64,000 nucleotides of DNA, from positions 1-64,000 of the forward strand of contig MKSX01000017.1 in the NCBI GenBank assembly GCA_001897445.1. The letters run 5' to 3'. The notes under the pieces are model-generated. The model ran no database searches and was not told where the DNA came from. It saw only the letters and a program-made list of their open reading frames with translations. Positions 1-9,276 of this stretch are shown here, piece by piece (the stretch's first letter is position 1; each line of letters starts with the position of its first letter). This DNA is from Alphaproteobacteria bacterium 33-17. Lineage in GTDB: Bacteria > Pseudomonadota > Alphaproteobacteria > Rickettsiales > 33-17. The translations under genes were made by a program, and so were the position numbers.

Positions 1-107
1 CTCAACCCTCAAAAATTAATCCCTAACTTATTAATAAATCGTTGCACTACTATCTAGAATGTACCATTATTACTACCATAACAATCTATGCTTTGACAGC
101 TTTCAAA

Positions 108-2102
108 TTAAACATCGATATTGTCTTTAATAAAGTCCATATGGTTTTGGATAGCTTCAGAAATAAATTTAAAGCGCATTTCTGGTTTTTTACCCATTAA
201 ATTGTCAATAAACTCAGATACTTCACCATAGTTTTCGATCGTTACTTTAATTAGATTACGCTTTGTAGGATCCATAGTGGTAGATTTTAATTGCTCTGGC
301 GTCATCTCACCTAGCCCCTTAAACCTTCCCATTTCTATATTTCCCTTATTTTTAGGGAGCTTTTTTATGATTTCGTCTTTGTCTTTGTCATCACGCGCGT
401 AATAAACTGTTGTACCGTGGTTTATTCTATAAAGTGGCGGCATTGCCAAATACAAATGCCCATTCCTAATCAGCGGGTTCATTTCTAGGAAGAAAAATGT
501 CATAAGGAGTGAAGCAATATGCGCACCATCAACGTCAGCATCTGTCATGATAATAATTTTGTCATATCTAAGGCTATCTAGCTTGAAGTCTTTACCCCTA
601 CCCGTACCAAGAGCAACTACAATATCTGCAAGCTCCTGATTACCATAGATTTTATCTTTAGAAGAGCTAGCAACGTTTAATATCTTACCACGAAGAGGTA
701 GAATCGCCTGTGTTTCACGGCTTCTTGCTTGCTTAGCAGAACCGCCCGCAGAATCACCCTCTACCAAGAAAAGCTCTGTGCCTTCCCTGGCACTTCTGGA
801 ACAATCTGCAAGCTTACCAGGAAGTCTAAGACGCTGGGTCATAGATTTACGATTAATATCTTTTTGCTTTTTACGGTTTAGCCTTTCTTCTGCTTTAGCA
901 ACGAAAAATTCTAATAGCTGGTTAGCAGCAGTTTTATAGGTAGCAAGCCATAAATCAAAAGCGTTTTTAATTGCATTTTCAACAATTTTAGCAAGTTCAG
1001 GATTAATTAACTTTTCTTTTGTTTGCCCTTGAAATTGTGGCTCTGGAATGAATACCGATACTAATGCGCATACATCATCATCTAAATCTTCTACAGATAT
1101 ATTTGCTGCCTTTTTATTGTTTATCATCTCAGCATAGGCTTTTAAGCTTTTAAGCAGCCCTTGTTTAAAGCCCTGCTCATGTGTACCGCCAAGTGGCGTA
1201 TAAATAGTATTGGTATATGATCTGATGAAATTTTCCTTAACTTCGCCCCAGCCTACTGCCCACTCAATTTTACTAACACCATCTGGAAGGTTAACATTTC
1301 CATCAAAAAATTCTCCACCCACAACTGATGTTTTGCTTTCAAAGTAATCAAGCAAATACTCCTTAAGACCACTTGGGTAATGGAATGTCGCCTTACTGCT
1401 AATGTTACTTGATGGACTTATTAGTGATTCATCACATGACCAGTTAACAATCACGCCTCTGTATAAATAGGCCTTAGCTTTTGCAAAATTGTATAATGAT
1501 TTTACATTAAATCTAACTGATTTAAATATTTCAAAATCAGGTAAAAATTCGATAGTTGTGCCTGTTTCTTTTTTAGCTGGTTTTTCTGCTTTTATTTCGG
1601 TTACTGCATGACCTTTGCTATATTCCTGTACCCATGTCTTACCATCACGCTTTACTCTTACCACTAATTTTTCAGATAGTGCATTCACAACTGAAATACC
1701 AACACCATGAAGACCACCCGATGTTTGGTAAGCTTTATTTGAGAATTTTCCGCCTGAGTGAAGAGTTGTTAAAATTACTTCAAGCGCTGATTTATCAGGA
1801 AACTTAGGATGCGGATCTACTGGAATACCGCGACCATTATCTGAAATCGTAACTGTCTGATTTTCGCTAATATGAATGTTAATATATGTTGCATAGCCTG
1901 CAATTGCCTCATCCATACAGTTATCGAAAACTTCTACAACCAAATGCTCAAGACCCTTTTCATCTGTACCGCCAATATACATGCCTGGTCTTTTTCTAAC
2001 AGCTTCTAATCCTTCTAAAACCTCAATATCTTTAGCGGTATAAGTATTTACAGTTTTTGAAGTAGTTTTACGTGGTGTGTTATTGTTAAATAAATCAGAC
2101 AT
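108..2102 (-). CDS. parE: DNA topoisomerase IV subunit B (ParE)
   Basis: ATPase subunit of topoisomerase IV, which with ParC decatenates daughter chromosomes. The GHKL ATPase motifs are visible: EVFDN near residues 57-61, GRGIPV at 90-95 and GGLHGVG at 129-135. The TOPRIM motifs follow: EGDSAGG at 448-454, PLRGKILN at 469-476 and DADVDGAH at 521-528. At 664 residues it has the usual ParE length, and it lacks the long TOPRIM insertion of enterobacterial GyrB. GyrB is the only serious alternative. It is the last gene of the minus-strand run that begins at rpmH, and its start overlaps the end of ccmH by 8 bases. The 107 bases between its stop and the window edge show no gene. Confidence 0.95.
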   Translation of the reverse strand: MSDLFNNNTPRKTTSKTVNTYTAKDIEVLEGLEAVRKRPGMYIGGTDEKGLEHLVVEVFDNCMDEAIAGYATYINIHISENQTVTISDNGRGIPVDPHPKFPDKSALEVILTTLHSGGKFSNKAYQTSGGLHGVGISVVNALSEKLVVRVKRDGKTWVQEYSKGHAVTEIKAEKPAKKETGTTIEFLPDFEIFKSVRFNVKSLYNFAKAKAYLYRGVIVNWSCDESLISPSSNISSKATFHYPSGLKEYLLDYFESKTSVVGGEFFDGNVNLPDGVSKIEWAVGWGEVKENFIRSYTNTIYTPLGGTHEQGFKQGLLKSLKAYAEMINNKKAANISVEDLDDDVCALVSVFIPEPQFQGQTKEKLINPELAKIVENAIKNAFDLWLATYKTAANQLLEFFVAKAEERLNRKKQKDINRKSMTQRLRLPGKLADCSRSAREGTELFLVEGDSAGGSAKQARSRETQAILPLRGKILNVASSSKDKIYGNQELADIVVALGTGRGKDFKLDSLRYDKIIIMTDADVDGAHIASLLMTFFFLEMNPLIRNGHLYLAMPPLYRINHGTTVYYARDDKDKDEIIKKLPKNKGNIEMGRFKGLGEMTPEQLKSTTMDPTKRNLIKVTIENYGEVSEFIDNLMGKKPEMRFKFISEAIQNHMDFIKDNIDV

Positions 2103-2451
2103 TTTTATCCAGCGATTGTTTTGATAGTTTCCAAAAATATATAGTACCTAATAATAATAGAATGAATGGAACTAGCCAAACAAAAAGATTATTTATATCC
2201 ATTTTTGGTGCAAATACTACAAAATCGCCGTATTTTTCACGCATTATATTTAAAATCTCAGCTTCACTTTTGCCATTTTTTATTAATTCATCAACCTGAG
2301 TACGCATTTTTCTGGCCGAGTCTGTTTCCGATTCTAAAATGGACTGACCATTACAGGTTATACATCTAAGCTGCTGCTTAATTTTAAATCCATTATCCGC
2401 AAAACTATTTTGGCTGAAACAAAGGTATAATATGATTATTAATAGTCGCAT
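2095..2451 (-). CDS. ccmH: Cytochrome c maturation protein CcmH
   Basis: CcmH takes part in reducing the apocytochrome c heme-binding cysteines during System I cytochrome c maturation in the periplasm. The 118-residue protein has an N-terminal signal sequence (about residues 1-18), the family motif RCITCNGQSI with Cys30 and Cys33, and one C-terminal membrane segment (about 87-109). This matches the short, single-domain CcmH. The signal sequence fixes the start at 2451, so the gene overlaps ccmG by 47 bases and parE by 8. No other ccm genes are in the window, so the rest of the pathway must be elsewhere. Confidence 0.92.
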   Translation of the reverse strand: MRLLIIILYLCFSQNSFADNGFKIKQQLRCITCNGQSILESETDSARKMRTQVDELIKNGKSEAEILNIMREKYGDFVVFAPKMDINNLFVWLVPFILLLLGTIYFWKLSKQSLDKNV

Positions 2452-2938
2452 TTTGAAGTAATCCTACACTTTGAAACTCAATTTGTCTGTTAATCACAAT
2501 TAAAGTATGTGGAATACCGTATATATCAAGGCTATATGGTAATTCCTCAGAATGCATAAATAAGACCTGATCAAATAAGCCTTTTGCATGCTGATTTACC
2601 CATCTTTCTGATGCTTCATCATTCTTATACCAAGAAATTCCGATATGATTTATATCAGGAAGCTTTTCTCTTAGTTTTTCAATGTAATAATGCTGCTTTA
2701 TACAATATTTACATGTTGGTGAAAATATATAATAAATTGCGGTTTTAGGTAGTTCACTTGTAGGAACTTTATATTTCGTTTCCATATCAGTAAATTCATA
2801 TTCTGGTAATAACTTACCTTTATTTGATGTAATGATATTTTTAGGATCTACATATTCAAAACCATTATACATTATCATGGCAAACGCCATAAGGCATGCC
2901 GCTATTAACCATGTTCTCAAGCTTATATTCATTCTCAA
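2405..2938 (-). CDS. ccmG: Thioredoxin-like thiol-disulfide protein, CcmG/DsbE type
   Basis: Membrane-anchored periplasmic thioredoxin-fold protein, probably the CcmG reductant of cytochrome c maturation because it lies directly upstream of ccmH. Seen: an N-terminal hydrophobic anchor (about residues 7-25), a redox motif CKYC (Cys76, Cys79) after a beta strand, and a GIPHT segment with the cis-Pro (about Pro143). Length is 177 residues, normal for CcmG. The anchor requires the start at 2938 or the second ATG at 2932, so this gene overlaps the aldo/keto reductase gene upstream by 68-74 bases. A start at 2890 would reduce the overlap but cut into the anchor. A general DsbE-like protein is the alternative. 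Confidence 0.82.
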   Translation of the reverse strand: MRMNISLRTWLIAACLMAFAMIMYNGFEYVDPKNIITSNKGKLLPEYEFTDMETKYKVPTSELPKTAIYYIFSPTCKYCIKQHYYIEKLREKLPDINHIGISWYKNDEASERWVNQHAKGLFDQVLFMHSEELPYSLDIYGIPHTLIVINRQIEFQSVGLLQNATINNHIIPLFQPK

Positions 2939-3833
2939 TCTCTATAAATTTTAAAATTAATTCTTCTGGAAGGTTTATATTACAACTCTCTATATTTTCT
3001 AGCAAATGTTTTTCTTTTGTAGTGCCAATTACACTACTTGTAATATTAGGATTATTAATTACAAATTTAAGCGCTATAGATTGCGGTGTAAATTCTGGAT
3101 ATTTATCAAAAAATTTCTGCAATTTTTTAGCTTTCTCCAGCTCTAATTTTCTTATTAAATACGCTCTAAGTATATACCAGAACGATGCTATGGAATTTAT
3201 TCTTAAAAATTTTTTGTCAATGTAGTTACTAGCAAGGGGTGCTGCTGCAATTATATCTCTGCCCTTTACTTTTATATCATTAAAGTGCTTAATTTTCAGT
3301 GGATTTACAATGTTATAATCTAGCATGTAAACATCTATAAAATCTAGTTTTATACATTCATTAATTACATTACTATTAAATGAGTTTATACCACCCAGCC
3401 TTAATTTTCCTTTCTCTTTTGCTAAATGTAAAAACTTTATCATATCTTCATTAAGCTCGTTAGGTCCATGTAGATATAATATATCTATATAATCTAAATG
3501 CAGGACCTTGAGACTTTCATCTAACTGTTTTTCTAAAAAATCATATTCAAAATTTAGCAGAATTTTTCCATCTTTATGATAGGAACCTACTTTAGTAGAT
3601 ATCACTAAACTATCTCGAGGATAGTTTTTAATAATATTTCCAAGCCTAATCTCAGCACTGCCTTCTGCGTAGCTATGACCTGTATCAAAGTAATTGACGC
3701 CATTATTAATAGCCGTATCAACTATTTTTCTCGCGTTTTCAAAACTATAGAGTTTATTTGCCCAAAAACTTGCGCATCCTAAACCTAAATTACTTATTTT
3801 AATATTACTATTTTGAAGTAAGTTATACTGCAT
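2865..3833 (-). CDS. Aldo/keto reductase family protein
   Basis: NAD(P)H-dependent oxidoreductase of the aldo/keto reductase TIM-barrel family; the substrate is unknown. Seen: the N-terminal GLGCASFW segment, NYFDTGHSYAEGSAEIRLG carrying the catalytic Asp and Tyr, the Lys in STKVGSY, the His in LYLHGPNE, and the late SSVIGTTK cofactor-binding segment. I chose the ATG at 3833 because the family homology starts there; an upstream in-frame start at 3866 would lie further inside the O-antigen ligase gene. It overlaps that ligase by 11 bases and ccmG by about 70. Placement next to a glycan polymer gene may hint at a sugar substrate, but that is inference. Confidence 0.85.
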   Translation of the reverse strand: MQYNLLQNSNIKISNLGLGCASFWANKLYSFENARKIVDTAINNGVNYFDTGHSYAEGSAEIRLGNIIKNYPRDSLVISTKVGSYHKDGKILLNFEYDFLEKQLDESLKVLHLDYIDILYLHGPNELNEDMIKFLHLAKEKGKLRLGGINSFNSNVINECIKLDFIDVYMLDYNIVNPLKIKHFNDIKVKGRDIIAAAPLASNYIDKKFLRINSIASFWYILRAYLIRKLELEKAKKLQKFFDKYPEFTPQSIALKFVINNPNITSSVIGTTKEKHLLENIESCNINLPEELILKFIEIENEYKLENMVNSGMPYGVCHDNV

Positions 3834-4899
3834 TTTTCTTGCCGCTATAATACAGAATAAATGCAAATACTTGCGCAGCTAACCACCAACTCTGCCAAAT
3901 GCCGTATGACACAAGTGATATAAAATAATATGTTATAAACATAGAGCAAAATATATGATCATGTTTATATTTGTGAATTAACTTAGATATTAAAATAAAA
4001 TATAGTCCAAGCCCAACAACTCCGGTTTCATATATAATTTGTAAAATATGGTTATGAGGATGTAGTGGTACTAAAACTTTATAAGTTTCATAAATATTTC
4101 TGCTACTATCAAAACCTCTGCCTAATATAAAATCTGGTAAATTTTGCATCATATGCAAAATCAATCCCTGCCAAATATCTAATCTTAACTTTACAGTCAG
4201 CATAATATTATCTGATGCTGAAATATTCCACATAATAACTGGAAAAGCAATAGATCCTAATATAGTTACTGGTATAAAAGCTTTTTGTATAAACTTAAAT
4301 CTACATAAGTAAAAACCCATACCTGACACAATTGCAGCTATAAGTGAAGTTGCAGAATCTGATGAAGCAAGCAACATTATAAATGCAATATAAAGTATAC
4401 TGCTATAAAACTTACTTTTTTCATATAAATACCCTATTAAAGGCCATAATAACAAACTACCAAATGTCATAGCACGGTTTAAATCATCTAAAATAAATGG
4501 TCTGTAAACTTTAGTAAAATATGTTCTAAATATATTAGTTACCGCGCCTTTAGATGTAATTTCAATAAATGCTAAAGCAACGTATATTATAAATGCAATT
4601 ACAACATATTTAGTATTTATAGTCTCTTTAAGAAGCGGTCTTACCATCAAAGCTACTAAAATAGTTGCAATAAATGTTTTAATAGAGGCATGATTTACAT
4701 TAAATGCCAGGCAAATAATCAGATATACAGATACTATAAATATAGTATTTTGGTAAATTTTTATATTTTTAATAGCATTCCAGAGTTTTTGCTTAATTAT
4801 AATCAAGACACTCATTATCCCATAAACAGGCGCAACAGCCAGACCTGCATAGACTGAAATAATTATAGCGATACTTAAAAAAACAGTAACTAGTTGCAT
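3823..4899 (-). CDS. O-antigen ligase / Wzy-type polymerase family membrane protein
   Basis: Polytopic inner-membrane protein of the O-antigen ligase (WaaL/RfaL) and Wzy polymerase superfamily, which joins or polymerises lipid-linked glycans on the periplasmic face. Seen: about ten hydrophobic segments over 358 residues, and the family's hallmark periplasmic loop near the C terminus. That loop has GRGFDSSRNIY followed by HPHNHILQIIYETGVVGLG, with the conserved His. Ligase and polymerase cannot be separated by eye. It overlaps gmk by 10 bases. This suggests a surface polysaccharide. Confidence 0.82.
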   Translation of the reverse strand: MQLVTVFLSIAIIISVYAGLAVAPVYGIMSVLIIIKQKLWNAIKNIKIYQNTIFIVSVYLIICLAFNVNHASIKTFIATILVALMVRPLLKETINTKYVVIAFIIYVALAFIEITSKGAVTNIFRTYFTKVYRPFILDDLNRAMTFGSLLLWPLIGYLYEKSKFYSSILYIAFIMLLASSDSATSLIAAIVSGMGFYLCRFKFIQKAFIPVTILGSIAFPVIMWNISASDNIMLTVKLRLDIWQGLILHMMQNLPDFILGRGFDSSRNIYETYKVLVPLHPHNHILQIIYETGVVGLGLYFILISKLIHKYKHDHIFCSMFITYYFISLVSYGIWQSWWLAAQVFAFILYYSGKKNAV

Positions 4900-5522
4900 A
4901 ACTGTAGTGCGAATTCATCAATTTTAGGAGTACGTCTTCTTTTCATGCGCTCTACTTTGATAATATTACGAATCAAATATAGCGTATCTTCTACATTTTC
5001 ATTAACTACCACATAGTCATATTCATTAAAGTGACTGATCTCAGATTTAGCTTTTTTCATACGTTTCATTATCACTTCTTCACTGTCCTGCCCTCTTTTA
5101 CGGAGACGGTTTTCAAGCTCATCCATAGATGGTGGCAATATAAATATACTTACTAAGTTATCTCTGGAGTATCCTCTAAGCTGCGCTGCACCTTGCCAGT
5201 CAACATCAAATAAAACGTCATAGCCATTTTGTAAATGTTTCTCTACTGTCATTTTAGGGGTACCATAAGAATAATCAAATACCCGCGCATATTCCATAAG
5301 CTCGCTATTATCTACCATGTTTTCAAATTGAGGCTTATCAACGAAATAATAGTCAACGCCATCTTGCTCGGAAGGACGCTTTGGTCTTGTAGTTACTGAA
5401 ATAGACATTTTAATTAAACCATCTTCTTCAAGCAAACGTTTACAAAGCGTAGACTTTCCAGCACCAGAGGGTGAAGAAATAACTAATAATAAAGAATCAC
5501 CACGATATATAGAATTATTCAT
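4890..5522 (-). CDS. gmk: Guanylate kinase
   Basis: Phosphorylates GMP to GDP using ATP. The 210-residue protein has the P-loop SSPSGAGKST at residues 16-25, the GMP-binding stretch beginning SVTTRPKRPSEQDGVDYYF, and the DVDWQGAAQLR segment that is diagnostic of the family. Length is normal. It starts 2 bases from the end of the argB-like gene, so the two are translationally close in the same run. Confidence 0.97.
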   Translation of the reverse strand: MNNSIYRGDSLLLVISSPSGAGKSTLCKRLLEEDGLIKMSISVTTRPKRPSEQDGVDYYFVDKPQFENMVDNSELMEYARVFDYSYGTPKMTVEKHLQNGYDVLFDVDWQGAAQLRGYSRDNLVSIFILPPSMDELENRLRKRGQDSEEVIMKRMKKAKSEISHFNEYDYVVVNENVEDTLYLIRNIIKVERMKRRRTPKIDEFALQLCN

Positions 5523-5524
5523 AA

Positions 5525-6454
5525 TTAAACATTACAAGGATAAATTACAGTTCCGGGTCTATTGTCAGACAATACTTCAAAAATTAGCCCATGCTCAACA
5601 CTTGAACTTAAGAAATGCGCAGATTCAGTAAAACCCTCTACTGCTTCTATAGCTGATTTAATTTTGTTTTTAACACGTAAGTTTTGCTTCGGTGTTATAG
5701 CATTTTTAGCCTGAACTGACGAAATTTCCTCAATCACATTGCTTTCATCATCTAAAAAAATATTTTCTTCTGTTAAATATATTACTTTAGAAGCTGATAT
5801 ACTTGAAGAAATCATAGATGCAACGCTATCATGATTTAAATATAATGTTGGATGATTGTCGTTAAAGCCAATAGAGGCAATTACTGGGATTAAGTCAGAT
5901 TCATCTGTACATGATAATAAATCAGGATGGATAGCCAAAACCTCTCCATTAAGAGAACTGGCAAATATTTCAACATTATTGACCTTTTTGGAAGTGCTTG
6001 AGCGAACCTTTTTTGCTTCAATTAAACGAGCATCTTTTCCAGAAACACCAACTGCTAAGCCATCATTATTATTAATATAGCTTACAATTTTCTTATTAAT
6101 AAGTAGAGCAACCATTTCAACTATATCAATATTCTGAGTATCTGCGTTTATTACACCATCTGTTTCAGCAATAGGATAATTATTTTTATCACAGAAAATT
6201 TTAATATTAGAACAAGCGCCGTGTACTATAATAGGATTAATTCCAGCATTTTTAAGTAATACTAAATCTTGTGCAAATGACTGCATTATTTCATGGCTCT
6301 CTAACATAGCCTCATCAAAGCTAATAACCATTGTTTGCCCTTCATATAATTTAATGTAAGGTATTGCCTCACTTAATATATTAAATTCGTTATTGTAAGC
6401 TTTTGGCTTATGAATATTATTTGCAATAACGGAAGGATGCTTTAGCAATCTCAT
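5525..6454 (-). CDS. argB: Acetylglutamate kinase homolog with degenerate active site
   Basis: Amino-acid-kinase-fold protein aligning along its whole length with ArgB (N-acetylglutamate 5-kinase, arginine pathway), and located downstream of engB as in many alphaproteobacteria. Family landmarks remain: LLKNAGINPIIVHGA and GLAVGVSGKDARLIEAKKV. Residues at the nucleotide site are changed. The usual VIKYGGNAM loop reads VISFDEAM (about 43-50, catalytic Lys and Gly-Gly lost), HGGGPQI reads HGACSNI, and the Gly-Gly before the late catalytic Lys is replaced in LRVKNKIKSA. I infer loss or change of kinase activity. The ATG at 6454 is preferred because the longer start at 6490 would overlap engB by 74 bases. 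Confidence 0.75.
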   Translation of the reverse strand: MRLLKHPSVIANNIHKPKAYNNEFNILSEAIPYIKLYEGQTMVISFDEAMLESHEIMQSFAQDLVLLKNAGINPIIVHGACSNIKIFCDKNNYPIAETDGVINADTQNIDIVEMVALLINKKIVSYINNNDGLAVGVSGKDARLIEAKKVRSSTSKKVNNVEIFASSLNGEVLAIHPDLLSCTDESDLIPVIASIGFNDNHPTLYLNHDSVASMISSSISASKVIYLTEENIFLDDESNVIEEISSVQAKNAITPKQNLRVKNKIKSAIEAVEGFTESAHFLSSSVEHGLIFEVLSDNRPGTVIYPCNV

Positions 6455-7052
6455 TTCGTAGCTCCATGATCGACGCACTATCATGAACACTTGTTACAAG
6501 CATTTCAGGATAGAGCGCTGTAAATTTACTCATTTCGGATTTTATTTGATCTTGTACTTTTTGTAAATCATTAGAATTGGTCTTATCTGATTTTGTAAGT
6601 ACCAGATGATATGACATAGCAGAATCATCCAGGAATCTGAAAATTTGTCTATCTGTATCTTTAAGCCCGTGCCTTGAATCTACTAATACAAAAACTTTTT
6701 GCATTTCGCGTCTACCTTTTAAATAGCGCGTGATTGTATTATTCCATTCATGCGATTCTTTCTTAGAAATTTTTGCAAATCCATAGCCTGGCAGATCAAC
6801 CAGAATTAATTTGTTATTTAAATTAAAAAAGTTCATTTGTCTGGTACACCCTGGGTTAGATGAAACTCTAACAAGGCTTTTGCGATTTACCAAACTATTA
6901 ATAATACTGGATTTACCAACATTAGATCTACCAACAAAAGCAACTTCAGGCAGCCCATTTAAGTCAGGCACTTGCGATAAGTTTTGCGCCCCTGCAACGA
7001 ATTCACAAGGGCTACTAAACAATTTTTCTACTTCTTGTACTGTTAATTCCAT
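6417..7052 (-). CDS. engB: Ribosome biogenesis GTPase EngB (YihA/YsxC)
   Basis: TRAFAC GTPase needed for late assembly of the 50S ribosomal subunit. Seen in 211 residues: G1 GRSNVGKSS (41-49), the G2 region SNPGCTRQMNFF, G3 DLPGYGFA (86-93) and G4 TKSD (153-156). All are intact. The start codon shares one base with the yidC stop codon (TAATG arrangement), which points to coupled translation. Confidence 0.95.
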   Translation of the reverse strand: MELTVQEVEKLFSSPCEFVAGAQNLSQVPDLNGLPEVAFVGRSNVGKSSIINSLVNRKSLVRVSSNPGCTRQMNFFNLNNKLILVDLPGYGFAKISKKESHEWNNTITRYLKGRREMQKVFVLVDSRHGLKDTDRQIFRFLDDSAMSYHLVLTKSDKTNSNDLQKVQDQIKSEMSKFTALYPEMLVTSVHDSASIMELRNEIAKASFRYCK

Positions 7053-8704
7053 TAGAATCTATTTAGCTCTTTTTTAACTCTTTTTTGAACATAAAGCTGC
7101 TGTAGTATTGAAAGTATATTGTTCCATACCCAATAAAGCACCAAACCTGATGGGAAATTGTAGAACATAACAGTAAATACAAGCGGCATAAACTTGCTGA
7201 TTTGAGCCTGAACAGGATCTGCAGGTTCAGGATTCAGCCTTTGCTGAGCATACATTGAAATACCCATTAATATCGGCAATATACCAATCGAAAGGAAGCT
7301 TGGCGCTGCCCATGGCGCTAAGCCAAAGAAATTGAGAATTGACGTTGGATCTGGTGCAGATAAATCCTGGATCCAGCCAAAAAATGGAGCATGTCTCATT
7401 TCAATTGTAATATATAAAACTTTATATAATGCAAAGAATACAGGAATTTGAATTATAATTGGTACGCACCCAGAAAGAGGATTAATTTTCTCTCTTTTAT
7501 AAAGCTGCATAAGCTCATAGTTAAAGCGCATCTTGTCATCTTTATACTTTTCCTTAAGCCTTGCTACTACAGGATTAAGCTCTTTCATTTTGGTAATAGA
7601 AGCATATGACTTATTCGCAAGCGGAAGCATTATAAGCTTAATAAGTACTGTAAATACTAAAATTGCTATACCAAAATTATATGTATATTTATAGATAAAC
7701 TGAAGCGCCACAAAGAATGGCTTTGTTAGAAAATATAACCAACCAAAATCAATAGCATGATCAAATTTATCTATACCTAATGTTCTTTCGTATTCATCTA
7801 ATATATTGATACTTTTTGTACCAGCATAAAAATGTGTTATATAATTTGTAGACGCGCCCTTATTTAGCGCTATCTTTTGACCTAAAAAATCTACCTGGAA
7901 TCTGTCAATTCCATTTACAATTTTGTAGTTATAACTTGCATCAAAAGCATATCTTGAATCTGGTACAACAGTAGTCAGCCAGTATTTATCTGAAATACCA
8001 AGCCAGCCTTTGCTATTATTACGGTGGTCAACTTTTACTTCATCTTTTAGCTTTTCATATGCCATTTCATTTAAAATGCCATTAAACAAGCCAACAGGAC
8101 CTTCATGAAGTATCGCTGAAGAATCTACTTTGTTTTTCACCATTTTACTGACTAAACCATAAGGCATAACAACAACGTCTTTGGCAGAGTTATTTTTTAC
8201 AGTTTGAGTAACAGAAAACATATAGTCGTCATCAACTTCAATTTTAACGTGGAAATGTAAACCTTCACCGTTATCCCAGGTAAGATCAACGTCATTATCA
8301 GGAGTAAGATTGTGGCTGTCTGCACGCCATATTGTTTCAGCATTAGGGAGTTTCACACTACTATCATTAGATAACCAGCCGAAATTAGAAAAATAACCGA
8401 TTTCTGTATTATTTGGGTTTAATAGTTTTACTTTCGGACTCTCTTTACTGGCTTCTTCATGATACTCAAGTAAAGTCAAATCATCAAATTTGATTCCTTT
8501 TAAGTCTATTGAGCCTTTGAATTTAGGAGTAACAACATGAATTCTATGATTTTTTGAAGCTTCAATAGCAACCTCAGGCTTCACAAGTTCAACGTTATTT
8601 TGCTGTTCAATAGCAGTATTATTTTTACCTAAAAAATAATACACACCCAATACGACAAGAGCCGCAACTACAAATGTTTTAATTATGCTTTTTATATTTT
8701 CCAT
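7052..8704 (-). CDS. yidC: Membrane protein insertase YidC
   Basis: Inserts and folds inner-membrane proteins with or without SecYEG. The chosen ATG at 8704 gives 550 residues beginning with an N-terminal membrane anchor. A large periplasmic beta-domain (about 45-320) and the conserved five-helix Oxa1/YidC domain at the C terminus follow. Landmarks are the KELNPVVARLKEKYKDDK loop, LSGCVPIIIQIPVFFALYK and the late FPSGLVLYW segment. This is the gram-negative long form. It overlaps yidD by 26 bases. A longer in-frame start at 8761 is unlikely because it would lie deep in yidD. Confidence 0.96.
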   Translation of the reverse strand: MENIKSIIKTFVVAALVVLGVYYFLGKNNTAIEQQNNVELVKPEVAIEASKNHRIHVVTPKFKGSIDLKGIKFDDLTLLEYHEEASKESPKVKLLNPNNTEIGYFSNFGWLSNDSSVKLPNAETIWRADSHNLTPDNDVDLTWDNGEGLHFHVKIEVDDDYMFSVTQTVKNNSAKDVVVMPYGLVSKMVKNKVDSSAILHEGPVGLFNGILNEMAYEKLKDEVKVDHRNNSKGWLGISDKYWLTTVVPDSRYAFDASYNYKIVNGIDRFQVDFLGQKIALNKGASTNYITHFYAGTKSINILDEYERTLGIDKFDHAIDFGWLYFLTKPFFVALQFIYKYTYNFGIAILVFTVLIKLIMLPLANKSYASITKMKELNPVVARLKEKYKDDKMRFNYELMQLYKREKINPLSGCVPIIIQIPVFFALYKVLYITIEMRHAPFFGWIQDLSAPDPTSILNFFGLAPWAAPSFLSIGILPILMGISMYAQQRLNPEPADPVQAQISKFMPLVFTVMFYNFPSGLVLYWVWNNILSILQQLYVQKRVKKELNRF

Positions 8705-8954
8705 TTTTCTTTTCCATTTTATCCCTATACTCAGGAACAGGATCAAAGCCCCATGGTGCAAAAGGATGGCATTTAATTAGCCTCTTTAAACCCAAGTATA
8801 ATCCATAAAAACCATGGATCCTTATAGCTTCAATCATATAACATGAGCAGGATGGTTTAAACCTACATGATCTAGGGATTATAGGCGAAATTATGTATCT
8901 GTAAAGTAATAAAGGAGGTAAAAATAAATAGTATGCTAAGTTATTGTTTTTCAT
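8679..8954 (-). CDS. yidD: Membrane protein insertion efficiency factor YidD
   Basis: Small peripheral membrane protein that assists YidC-dependent insertion. Its 91 residues contain an amphipathic N-terminal helix, the family signature CRFKPSCSCYMIEAI and the closing CHPFAPWGFDPVP. It sits between rnpA and yidC in the classical rpmH-rnpA-yidD-yidC order, overlapping rnpA by 14 bases and yidC by 26. The C-terminal tail is Lys-rich. Confidence 0.95.
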   Translation of the reverse strand: MKNNNLAYYLFLPPLLLYRYIISPIIPRSCRFKPSCSCYMIEAIRIHGFYGLYLGLKRLIKCHPFAPWGFDPVPEYRDKMEKKNGKYKKHN

Positions 8955-9276
8955 AAAAACTTGATACCAGATTTTGAAGTTCTGCCTCTATTTCTTGATA
9001 TGGCTTACTAAAAATTATAGCTCTTGGAATAATAACTATGTCCAAAGGCAATTCAAATGACCTTAGAATATCATGTAGGGCAGCTTTAATGCGCCTTCTT
9101 ATCTTGTTACGTTTTACTGCGTTACCCAATTTTCTGGAGGTAATTACACCAAGACAAAAAGCGCCAGACTTTGAAAGCCTAGCGCACATTATAAAATTTT
9201 GAGAGTGTATTTTTTTTGCTTTGAACTTTATGGCTTTAAAATTATTATCACCCGTTAAAGCAGAAAAACTACGCAC
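8941..9276 (-). CDS. rnpA: Ribonuclease P protein component
   Basis: Protein subunit of RNase P, which matures tRNA 5' ends. The basic 111-residue protein has the RNR signature in [13 protein letters not shown] and the preceding [13 protein letters not shown] strand. It begins with GTG at 9274-9276 and overlaps the end of rpmH by 8 bases, as is common for this gene pair. No RNase P RNA gene was seen in the window. Confidence 0.93.
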   Translation of the reverse strand: MRSFSALTGDNNFKAIKFKAKKIHSQNFIMCARLSKSGAFCLGVITSRKLGNAVKRNKIRRRIKAALHDILRSFELPLDIVIIPRAIIFSKPYQEIEAELQNLVSSFYEKQ

